This document shows positions 1 to 7,670 of a DNA stretch of 64,000 nt, one piece after another. This DNA comes from Actinomadura spongiicola (lineage in GTDB: Bacteria > Actinomycetota > Actinomycetes > Streptosporangiales > Streptosporangiaceae): positions 239,548 to 303,547 of the forward strand of contig NZ_QVNQ01000010.1 of the NCBI RefSeq assembly GCF_003432485.1, written 5' to 3'. The position numbers were made by a program, and so were the translations under genes. The notes below the pieces were generated by a model that did no database searches, was not told the DNA's origin, and was given only the letters and a program-made list of their open reading frames with translations. Position 1 is the stretch's first letter, and each line of letters starts with the position of its first letter.

Positions 1-1944
1 GACCGCGACGGGCACGGCCGACAAACGGAACTCACCGGCGATCAGCGCGGCTACGCCGCCCGCCAGGCAGCCGTCCAGGTCCACGGGCGTCAGCGGGTCT
101 TCGGATGTGCGGAAGCGGGCCCGGACGCGGTCGAGGAGCCGGGCGCGGGCGCGGTCGGAGAGGGGCGCCAGGGCGGGAAGGCCGGCGGCGATCGCGTCCA
201 AGTCGGTTGCCTGGCGGTCGGCGTTGAGCCGCCGGGTTCGGGTGAGGCCGAGGTTGCTTCCGATCGCCACCATGCCGCGATGTCCGGTCAGGTCGTCGGC
301 GCGTCCGTGGCGGGTGAGCGTCTCGGCGGCCACCGCCAGGGCCACCCGCTGGACGGCGTCCATGGCCTTGTACCGGCGTGGGGTGATGCGCAGGCCGTCC
401 GGGGGTTCGTCGGGCGCCGCCATGTAGGCGCCGAGGTCGGTGTAGCAGTGGGTGAGGCTGGCGTCGTTCGCGCGGTGGTACAGCTCACGGTCGAGGACGG
501 CGTCCGGCAGGGGTTCGATGCGGTCCACGCCGGAGTGCACGACCCGCCAGAAGCCTGCGGCGTCGGGCGCGTCGGCGAAGCGTCCGCCGTAACCGATCAC
601 GGCGATCGGTTCGGGGTGGGTCGTGTCAACGGTTCCGCGTGATGGTCGTCCCGCGGTCGATGTCTTCGGTCCGCGTGAGTCGTGTTCTTCCAGGAGAAGA
701 TGGCAGAGCGCGCCCGTCAGTGAGGCTCCGCAGACGGCGGCGCGGCGCGGTTCCCCGCCGGGTTCGGCGGGCCAGGGCTCAAGCGTCCGGGCGGATCGGA
801 AGGTCGTGCCGTGCGGCGCTTCGGCGTCCGTGGTCGGTTGATGTGGGGGGAGGCGGCGGTGGTAGAGGGCCAGGGCGGCCTTGGCGACACCGGCGAGGCC
901 GGCGTTGGCGAAGGTGCGGCCGGGGAACGTCCCGGGCGTGCCGAGCGTCACCGAGCGGGGCGGGGCGCCCTCGAAGAGGTGGTCGAGCGCGTCCAACTCG
1001 GCCTTCGCGGCGGCGGGTGGGCCGCTCGCCGCGCGTTCCACGTAGCGGACGGACCGCGGCTCCACCCCGGCCGCGTCATGGCAGGCGCGGGCGACACGGT
1101 GGCGGCGTTCGACGGACGTCGAGTAGCGCAGCGTCCCGGGCCGGGAGTCGTGCTCCAGGGCGCAGCCGAGGATCGAGGCGTAGACGCGGTCCCCGTCGTG
1201 GACGGCCGACGACCGCCGTTTCAGCAGCAGCGCCCCGACCCCCTCGGCGACGTCCGCGGGTAGCCCCTTGGCGGCGAGCGCGTCCGCGAACAGCGGGCTC
1301 TCCCAGCGTTGTCCGGTGAGCACGAGCGCCGCGTCGCAGCGGTCCCCGCGCAGGGCGTTGACCGCGTGGGCGAGCGCCGCGAACGACGTCGCGTCCGCCG
1401 ACTCCAAGGTCACGGTCCGGCCGCGCAGGCGGAACGCCCCGGCTATGCGGGCCGGGATCGTGCTCGCCATCTCCCCGACCCGATCGTGCGGGGACGCGCC
1501 GAGCCGCTCGGGTAACAGCACCCGCAGTTCGTCCGCCGCGCGCCGCCCGGTCTCACGGGCGTGCTCGCCGAACAGCGCGGGCACCTCGTGTTCCAGGTCC
1601 CGGGCGTACCGGGAGCCTTCGACGCGCAGGGCGTTGGCGTACTGGCGGTCGAGGCCGAAGCAGATCCCGGCGATGACGTCCGTCCGGTCGGTGCCGAGCG
1701 GGCGCCCGGTGTACCCGGCGTCGGTCAGGCATTGCCGGGCCGCCTCCAGCATGAGTACCTGCATTCGGGACATCGACCGCCGCTGCACCGGTGGGATGCG
1801 GTAACGCGCCACGTCGACGCGCACATCGTCCAGCGTGGACGGGACGGACGCCGGTGGGTCCCCGCAAAGCCGCCAGTAGTCACCGGCACCGCGAGCCCCC
1901 GGGTACAGGCACGCGATGCCGATGATGGCGATGGGTTCTGGCAC
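1..1944 (-). CDS. redX: RedX/PigJ-like tandem ketosynthase, C-terminus cut by window edge
   Basis: Partial gene, at least 648 residues; the 3' end lies beyond base 1. The GTG start at 1944 sits 7 bases after the redG stop, and the protein opens with PEPIAIIGIA, the usual ketosynthase start. Two ketosynthase-fold domains are visible: residues about 1-420 and a second beginning at EPIAVIGYGGRF. In domain 1 the usual DTACSSS nucleophile site reads ESADATS, YVEAHGTG reads YVERAASG, and NIGHLEAAAG reads NAGLAGVAK. Cys, His and His are therefore all missing, and the domain should act as a chain-length-factor-like partner. The active site of domain 2 is outside the window. PigJ/RedX extend pyrrolyl-2-carboxyl thioester with malonate in bipyrrole formation. 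The identity is inferred from the tandem architecture and the prodiginine neighbours. Confidence 0.72.
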   Translation of the reverse strand, partial: MPEPIAIIGIACLYPGARGAGDYWRLCGDPPASVPSTLDDVRVDVARYRIPPVQRRSMSRMQVLMLEAARQCLTDAGYTGRPLGTDRTDVIAGICFGLDRQYANALRVEGSRYARDLEHEVPALFGEHARETGRRAADELRVLLPERLGASPHDRVGEMASTIPARIAGAFRLRGRTVTLESADATSFAALAHAVNALRGDRCDAALVLTGQRWESPLFADALAAKGLPADVAEGVGALLLKRRSSAVHDGDRVYASILGCALEHDSRPGTLRYSTSVERRHRVARACHDAAGVEPRSVRYVERAASGPPAAAKAELDALDHLFEGAPPRSVTLGTPGTFPGRTFANAGLAGVAKAALALYHRRLPPHQPTTDAEAPHGTTFRSARTLEPWPAEPGGEPRRAAVCGASLTGALCHLLLEEHDSRGPKTSTAGRPSRGTVDTTHPEPIAVIGYGGRFADAPDAAGFWRVVHSGVDRIEPLPDAVLDRELYHRANDASLTHCYTDLGAYMAAPDEPPDGLRITPRRYKAMDAVQRVALAVAAETLTRHGRADDLTGHRGMVAIGSNLGLTRTRRLNADRQATDLDAIAAGLPALAPLSDRARARLLDRVRARFRTSEDPLTPVDLDGCLAGGVAALIAGEFRLSAVPVAV

Positions 1945-1951
1945 GGGCCCG

Positions 1952-3076
1952 TCACACCTTCGCCGTGTCCTCTGCGGCGGGCTCTTCGGCCGGCCGGTGA
2001 GCGCCGCCGGGGGTCGGAGCCTTTCCGTTGCCACCGGCACCGTTCTCGGAGATGCCCGCCTCCTTGCGCAACTGGTCCCGCATGACCACGTACTTGGCGT
2101 TCAGCTCGTCGACCGCGACGAAACGGTTGACGCCCCGGCCGCTGACCCGGGGTTCGATCCGGGAGACGACGTTCATGTCCTGAACCTCCTGGACGCGCTT
2201 CTGCGCGAACAGCGCGAGCTTCGGCACGATCCGCCGCAGGGACGGGAGCCGCAGCACCGACGCCATGTGCGGGTCCTCGTACCAGCGGAACAACACCTGG
2301 GTGTTGTCGTCGTCGACGGGCGTGATCCAGACCGTGACGTCGAACGGTTCGGCGTGGATGTGCACCATCCCCGGGAAGGTGAAGGTGACCGTCATGCTCG
2401 CCTCGTTCGTCGGGTCGCCCTCGCCGACGAGCCGGAACGAGTGCCGCAGCGTCATCCCGTCCACTTCCAGGTGGCTGTCCTCGACCTTGGTCAGCGCGAG
2501 GTAGCGGCGGCGGCCGTCCAGCCCGAGCTTCTTCGGGGTGCCGGCCCAGCCGATGTAGTCCAGGACGTTGAACCAGTGGTCCCGGTGGACGACGGGCACG
2601 TGGTAGAAGTCCAGGAGGCTCTCGATGTAGCGGGTGTAGTGCACGGGCTGCTGCCAGGCGCCCGTGGCGTGGACGTCGGAGCGGTCGGCGACCTCGCGCG
2701 GGACCTGGATCTCGGGGAGGTCCTTCCGGTCGTCCCCCCACCACACGAAGATCAGCCCGTGGCGTTCCCGGACGGGATAGGTGTCCAGCCGCATCGACTT
2801 CGGGATCCGGCCGTTCGTGCCCAGGCACGGCGCGAGGGTGCAACTGCCGTCGGCGGCGAAACGGAAGTCGTGGTACGGGCAGCCGAGGGTGTCGCCGCGC
2901 AGCCGGCCGTCCGCCATGTTCGCGCCCTTGTGCGGGCAGCGCGCCGACTGGCAGATGAGCCGTCCGGCGGTGTCCCGCCACAGGACCAGCTCCATGCCGA
3001 GGCGCCGCGCTCCGGTGGGCCGCCTCGTGCCGACGTCCTCGGACCGGAGGATGGCGTACCACTGGTTGGGGATCAT
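1952..3076 (-). CDS. redG: RedG-like Rieske oxygenase, prodiginine oxidative cyclisation
   Basis: 374 residues. The Rieske [2Fe-2S] motif is clear near residues 45-70 (CPHKGAN, then GCPYHDF), and the mononuclear iron site follows as LLDFYHVPVVH. This is the layout of single-component Rieske non-haem iron oxygenases. In Streptomyces, RedG closes the carbocycle of streptorubin B, and its relative McpG makes metacycloprodigiosin. A gene next to redH therefore probably cyclises the alkyl chain of the finished prodiginine. The ATG start at 3076 overlaps the redH stop by 4 bases. Ring size and regiochemistry cannot be read from the sequence. The last 50 or so residues are Ala/Pro/Glu-rich and look disordered. 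Confidence 0.85.
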   Translation of the reverse strand: MIPNQWYAILRSEDVGTRRPTGARRLGMELVLWRDTAGRLICQSARCPHKGANMADGRLRGDTLGCPYHDFRFAADGSCTLAPCLGTNGRIPKSMRLDTYPVRERHGLIFVWWGDDRKDLPEIQVPREVADRSDVHATGAWQQPVHYTRYIESLLDFYHVPVVHRDHWFNVLDYIGWAGTPKKLGLDGRRRYLALTKVEDSHLEVDGMTLRHSFRLVGEGDPTNEASMTVTFTFPGMVHIHAEPFDVTVWITPVDDDNTQVLFRWYEDPHMASVLRLPSLRRIVPKLALFAQKRVQEVQDMNVVSRIEPRVSGRGVNRFVAVDELNAKYVVMRDQLRKEAGISENGAGGNGKAPTPGGAHRPAEEPAAEDTAKV

Positions 3077-5775
3077 CCGTTCTTCCTTTCGTCGGTCTCG
3101 ACGACCTCGACCACGCCGCGGTCGCCGTCCACCATGACGAGGTCACCGGTCTTGATCATTTGGGTGGCGTGCTTGCTGTTGACCACCGAGGGGACGCGGA
3201 ACTCGCGGGACACGATCGAGCTGTGCGACAGCATCGAGCCGATGTCGGTGACGACCGCGCCGGCGATGGCGAACAGCGGTGTCCACGAGGCGTCGGTGAA
3301 CCGGGTCACCAGCACCTCGCCGACCTGGAACTCGTCGGCCTGCCAGACGAGGTCCTCGATGATCCGGGCCCGGCCGACGATCCGGCCCGGACTCGCCCCG
3401 AGGCCCTCCAGCCGGACGCCGTCCGGGGCCGGGCGGACCGCGCGGGTGACGTCCCACTCGCCGACGAAGCTGAGCGGCGGTTCCGGTAGCCGGGCGTACG
3501 CGCGGAACGTGCGCCGGGCCTCCTCCAGCTTCGCGCGGGAGAACACCCGGCGGGGATCGCGGTCGCCGGACAGGTACTCCAGGACGTCCGCGAAGTCGAG
3601 GTCGGCGACCTCGTCCAGCGACCGCAGCACCCCGGCCTCGACGAGCCGGCGCCCGACCTCGTAGACGACGCGGCGCACCAGCCAGATCGAGGTGATCATC
3701 GACATGCGGGTGAGTTCCCGCAGCCGGCTGCACGTCTCGTACAGGGACATGACCTTCTCGATCGTGCGGCGCTTCGGCGCGGGCAGGCGGCTCAGCGCCT
3801 GTGCGGCCTCGTCCTCCCGGGGGTCGTGGGCGCGGTCGAGGACCTCGTCGATGGAGAAGCCCTCTTCGGCGTACCGCCGGATCATCTGGAACACGTACGA
3901 CGGGTCGTCGATCCAGCGGGGGTGGGTCAGTTCCATCTCCTGGTGGCCCCGGGTGCCGTTCTCCCGCAGGAACGGGACCATGTGGCCGTCCCAGAAGGCG
4001 CGTCCCGACTCGTCGGCGCGGAGCCGGGTGGACACGTCGTGCGCGGACCCGGCGCGGATGATCTCCATGACGCGGGGGTCGCGGCGGGCGACCTGGGCGA
4101 GGGCCCAGATCTCGCGCGCCGACTCGACCGTCCGCAGGCTGGACATGTCGGTCTTGATGCGGTTGCGGAGGCTGGCGCCCTCCTGGCCGAGCCACGCGCC
4201 GCAGAGGGCTTCGAGGACGCCGTAGAAGCCGAACGCGTTCATGTAGTACGGCATGTAGCCGATGTGCATGTCATTGAAGTAGGCGAGGCGCCGCTTCAGC
4301 TCCGCGTTCAGTTCCGGGCGGTCGAGCCTGGTCAGGTCGATGCCCTGGGCTCGGTCGAACTCGTAGAACCGCGACCGGACCATTCGCCGGGCGCGTTTCT
4401 TCATCGTCCGTAGTTCCGTGATGGACGTCTTCAGCCAGAACGCGGCCGCCTGGGCCTCCTCGCGTGGGCCGCCCGGCCAGGTGCCGAAGGGGTTCTCGTA
4501 GGTGTCGAGATCCACCTCCTCGCTGGCGAAACGGCTGGTGAAACGGCTCTGGTCCCGGGTGGGGAGGCACTGGCCCAGCAGGTAGGACGTGTAGGAGATG
4601 TTCAGGTAGACGTGCCCTTGCAGGTAGCCCATGTGCAGCGACATGTCGCCTGGGTCGCGGACGCCGGTCGACAGGGCGCAGCCGCGGTGCACGTTGTGCT
4701 GGTAGTACTGCGCGAACGACTGGCCGAGCGGCGACATCACGCCGGTGAAGATCTCGCCGATGTCCATGCGGGACCACAGCGTTCCCGTGCGGATCGCGTC
4801 GGGCTGGGGTTCCACGTAGGGGCTCGTCCGCCGGTCGCGGACGGGTGTGGTCGTGATCGGGCGGCTCTGGAGGAGGTACGGCGTGCCGTCGCGCATGGCC
4901 CACTCGATGTCCTGCTCGGCGCCGTAATGGTCACGGACCCGGACCGCCAGCGCCGCCAGGTCGGCGAGCTGGTCGGGTGTCAGGCACGGGACGTTGCGCG
5001 CGGCGGCGTCCACCTTGACGAGCCCGACCGTCCCCGGCACGACCGGCGCGCACTTGGTGACCTTGTACCGGATCTGCTGGTCGACGACCTGCGGGCCGTC
5101 GGGGTCGAGGAGGAAGAAGTCGGAGGTGACCTTGCCCGCCACCAGGCCCTCTCCGAGTCCCCAGCAGCCCTCCACGACGAACCGGTCGTCACGGCCGCTG
5201 ACCGGGTCGCGGGTGAACAGCACCCCGCCGGTGTCGGCGTGCACCATCTGCTGGACGACCACGGCGATCGACCCGGCGTGCGCCGCGTCGCGGTAGGCGG
5301 CGGCGCGGTCGGTCCACAGCGACGCCCAGCACACCTTGACGGCGTCGAGCAGGGCGGCGTCCCCGGCGACGTCGAGCACGGTGTCGTGCTGGCCCGCGAA
5401 GGAGTGGGACTCGGAGTCCTCGGCGGTCGCCGAGGAGCGGACGGCGACGCGCGGACGGCCGAGATCCCCGTAGGCGTCCAGGACGGCGCCCGCGACGCTC
5501 GCGGGGATGTCGGTCGCCATGATCTTTTCCCGCAGTTCGGCGGGGGCGGTTCCGGTGATGCGGGCGTCCAGTCCTGTCTCTTTGAGGAACCGCTCGAACA
5601 GGTCGGTCGTCAGGCAGAACGCGGGCGGCACCGGGAGGCCGGCGCGCAGGAGCTCGTCCAGGCGGAGCGCCTTGCCGCCGAGCAGTTCGGCGGGCGGGGG
5701 TTCGCCCGCGCCGAGCACGACGAGCTCTCTGTTCGCGGTGGCGGTCGCGTGTGCGGCGGAGGTCGGGGTCGACAT
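3073..5775 (-). CDS. redH: RedH/PigC-like prodiginine condensing enzyme (PEP-synthase fold)
   Basis: 900 residues. The N-terminal half is the ATP-grasp nucleotide-binding domain of pyruvate phosphate dikinase and PEP synthase (GGKALRLDELL; RSSATAEDSESHSFAG near residue 115; VVVQQMVHADTGGVLFTRDP). The C-terminal mobile domain carries the catalytic histidine in GSMLSHSSIVSREF near residue 855. Rifampin phosphotransferases share this build, but here the gene lies between redG and redI. In prodiginine pathways the same fold (RedH, PigC) condenses 4-methoxy-bipyrrole carbaldehyde with the alkylpyrrole in the last step. Stop and start overlap the neighbours by 1-4 bases. Confidence 0.87.
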   Translation of the reverse strand: MSTPTSAAHATATANRELVVLGAGEPPPAELLGGKALRLDELLRAGLPVPPAFCLTTDLFERFLKETGLDARITGTAPAELREKIMATDIPASVAGAVLDAYGDLGRPRVAVRSSATAEDSESHSFAGQHDTVLDVAGDAALLDAVKVCWASLWTDRAAAYRDAAHAGSIAVVVQQMVHADTGGVLFTRDPVSGRDDRFVVEGCWGLGEGLVAGKVTSDFFLLDPDGPQVVDQQIRYKVTKCAPVVPGTVGLVKVDAAARNVPCLTPDQLADLAALAVRVRDHYGAEQDIEWAMRDGTPYLLQSRPITTTPVRDRRTSPYVEPQPDAIRTGTLWSRMDIGEIFTGVMSPLGQSFAQYYQHNVHRGCALSTGVRDPGDMSLHMGYLQGHVYLNISYTSYLLGQCLPTRDQSRFTSRFASEEVDLDTYENPFGTWPGGPREEAQAAAFWLKTSITELRTMKKRARRMVRSRFYEFDRAQGIDLTRLDRPELNAELKRRLAYFNDMHIGYMPYYMNAFGFYGVLEALCGAWLGQEGASLRNRIKTDMSSLRTVESAREIWALAQVARRDPRVMEIIRAGSAHDVSTRLRADESGRAFWDGHMVPFLRENGTRGHQEMELTHPRWIDDPSYVFQMIRRYAEEGFSIDEVLDRAHDPREDEAAQALSRLPAPKRRTIEKVMSLYETCSRLRELTRMSMITSIWLVRRVVYEVGRRLVEAGVLRSLDEVADLDFADVLEYLSGDRDPRRVFSRAKLEEARRTFRAYARLPEPPLSFVGEWDVTRAVRPAPDGVRLEGLGASPGRIVGRARIIEDLVWQADEFQVGEVLVTRFTDASWTPLFAIAGAVVTDIGSMLSHSSIVSREFRVPSVVNSKHATQMIKTGDLVMVDGDRGVVEVVETDERKNG

Positions 5776-6827
5776 CAGATGAGCTCCTCAACGTCGGTGC
5801 CGTGTTCCGGGTCCCGGTGGGTGCCGACGAAGGCGCGGAACTCGCCGCCGGGGATGAGGCGGCGCTCCCGCACGCCGGTGAATCCCGCGCTTCGCAACTG
5901 GTCGACGAGTTCGGCGGCGTCCGGCAGCGGGCCGCCGAAGTCGGCGCACGAGAACCACAGGTCGAGCACCTCCATGCCGACGGGGCCGCCCCGGCACGGG
6001 GTGGTGAGCAGCAGCCTGCCGCCGGGGGCGAGCAGCGACCGGACCCGCTCCAGCACCTTCACCCGCTCGTCGGTGGGGAAGTAGTAGATGTTGTTGTGCA
6101 TCGTCACGAGGTCGAAGACCGGTTCCATGTCGAGGTCGCGGACGTCCGCCCGGCGGACCTCGACGCGGTCGGCCAGGCCCCAGGCGGCCATGTTCGCGGC
6201 GGCGTCGGCGGCGACGTCGTCCTGAAGGTCGATCGCGAGCGCGGTCAGTCGCGGGTTCAGCAGGGCGGCGTGCCGGGCGTAGACGCCGCTGCCGCACCCG
6301 ACCTCCAGCAGCCGTCTCGGCTCGTGCCGCTCCACGACGAGGTCGACGGCCTCCTCCACGAACGGCCGGATGACCTGGGTGGAGCGGGCGATGACCGCGC
6401 CGTCCTGGTCGCGCAGGGTCAGCCGCTTGCCGCCGCGCGCTATGGCCGGGGCCTCCAGCAGGACCGGGAGGTGGAACCGGGTGACCTCCTCCAGCGCGGC
6501 GGCGATGGCGTCGTTGCGGGGACGGCCGAGCGCCTTGGCGGCCCGGCCGCGCAGCTTGTAGCAGCCGTCGTCGAATCCGAGTTCGCCGAGCCGGACGCCG
6601 ATGTCCAGCCAGGCGCGCAGGACGTCCCGGTCCTCGCGGACGTCGAGCGCGTTGGCGAGGGTGTCCAGGTCGCAGGGGCGGACGGCGAGGCGTCGCAGCA
6701 CTCCGTTGCCGGAGGCCGCAGCGAGGAACGACGCCCGGTACACGGGCGTGACGAGTCCCCGGGCGAGCGACGCCAGCAACGGAACCTGCCGGCTCCGAGC
6801 CAGTTTGGCCAGGGTCGCGACATTCAT
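5775..6827 (-). CDS. redI: RedI/PigF-like SAM-dependent O-methyltransferase
   Basis: 350 residues. The N-terminal 110 residues are helical and resemble the dimerisation/winged-helix part of small-molecule O-methyltransferases. The SAM site LLEVGCGSG is near residue 178, followed by the acidic strand end LAIDLQDD. In prodiginine synthesis RedI/PigF methylates the hydroxyl of hydroxy-bipyrrole methanol or carbaldehyde to give the 4-methoxy group. Position between redH and redJ supports this. The ATG at 6827 overlaps the redJ stop by 4 bases, and the stop overlaps the redH start by one base, so translation is coupled. Confidence 0.83.
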   Translation of the reverse strand: MNVATLAKLARSRQVPLLASLARGLVTPVYRASFLAAASGNGVLRRLAVRPCDLDTLANALDVREDRDVLRAWLDIGVRLGELGFDDGCYKLRGRAAKALGRPRNDAIAAALEEVTRFHLPVLLEAPAIARGGKRLTLRDQDGAVIARSTQVIRPFVEEAVDLVVERHEPRRLLEVGCGSGVYARHAALLNPRLTALAIDLQDDVAADAAANMAAWGLADRVEVRRADVRDLDMEPVFDLVTMHNNIYYFPTDERVKVLERVRSLLAPGGRLLLTTPCRGGPVGMEVLDLWFSCADFGGPLPDAAELVDQLRSAGFTGVRERRLIPGGEFRAFVGTHRDPEHGTDVEELI

Positions 6828-7669
6828 GGCAGAGTCCTCCGGGGCTTGGGGGGCGCGGCGAAGCCTGTGGCGTGCCGTTCCAGTTCACGGTGGAGTTCGC
6901 GTAGGAGGGCCGGCCGTTCGGGGCCGGTCAGGTAGAAGTGGCCGCCCGGCAGGTGCCTGCGCAGCGTCGAGCCGTAGGTGTACTCCCGCCACTCGTCGAC
7001 CTGGTCGGGCGGGGCGATCGGGTCCCCCTCGGCGGAGATGGCCGTGATCGGGCAGTCGAGTGGGCGGCGCGGCGTCCATCGGTAGGTCTCGCACGCGGTG
7101 AGGTCCGCTCGGAGGACCGGCATCCGGCGGGCGAACGGCGCGCCGCCCGCCCGCGGGTCGACGCCGGCGCCGGTGAGACCGCCGAGGTCGCGGACGAGGT
7201 CGAGCAGCGACTCGTCGGTCAGCTCCGCGCCCATTCCGACGCCGTAGAAGTGGGGTGCCCGGCTGCCGGACACGAATAGGTGGACGGGCTCGTCCGCGCC
7301 ACGGGCGCGCAGCTCGCAGGCGACCTCGTAGGCGAGCAGCGCGCCCATGCTGTGCCCGAACAGCGCGTAGCCGTCCGTGAGCCGCTCCGCGAGGAGGGCC
7401 GTGGCGATGTCGGCGGCCAGCGGCTCCAGTTCGTGGCGGGGCGGTTCTCCGAGCCGGAAGCTGCGGCCGGGTAGCAGCACCGGCACGATCTGCACGTGGG
7501 CGCCGAGGTGCGCGTGCCAGTCACGGTAGACCGAGGGGGTTCCGCCCGCGTGCGGGAAGCAGATCAGGCGCAGGCGGGCATTGGGGTCGGCGGTCACTCC
7601 CGGGAACCACGGCCCGCCCGGCGCGCGGACGGCGCCGGGGGGCGGCTCGGTGATCTGCGGTGCGGGCAT
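6824..7669 (-). CDS. redJ: RedJ-like type II thioesterase
   Basis: 281 residues, alpha/beta hydrolase of the type II thioesterase family (GrsT/RedJ). The nucleophile elbow GHSMG is near residue 103, and the C-terminal catalytic histidine is in PGGHFYL. FPHAGGTPSVYRDW near the N-terminus is the family's oxyanion loop. Stand-alone thioesterases of this class clear misacylated carrier proteins. In S. coelicolor RedJ helps release the dodecanoyl chain from its ACP. The gene follows the redL-redK fusion with only 1 base between them, so it is in the same transcript. Confidence 0.83.
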   Translation of the reverse strand: MPAPQITEPPPGAVRAPGGPWFPGVTADPNARLRLICFPHAGGTPSVYRDWHAHLGAHVQIVPVLLPGRSFRLGEPPRHELEPLAADIATALLAERLTDGYALFGHSMGALLAYEVACELRARGADEPVHLFVSGSRAPHFYGVGMGAELTDESLLDLVRDLGGLTGAGVDPRAGGAPFARRMPVLRADLTACETYRWTPRRPLDCPITAISAEGDPIAPPDQVDEWREYTYGSTLRRHLPGGHFYLTGPERPALLRELHRELERHATGFAAPPKPRRTLP

Positions 7670-7670
7670 G

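Noticed and set aside
1916..3664. Long open frames on the plus strand opposite redG/redH, and similar ones at 4612-6084, 11898-14336 and 31344-34823
   Set aside because: High GC leaves the antisense frame open; they lack domains and conserved motifs, and start inside clearly coding genes on the other strand.
3073..5775. Rifampin phosphotransferase as role of the PEP-synthase-fold protein
   Set aside because: Same fold, but the position between redG and redI in a full prodiginine operon favours the RedH/PigC condensing enzyme.
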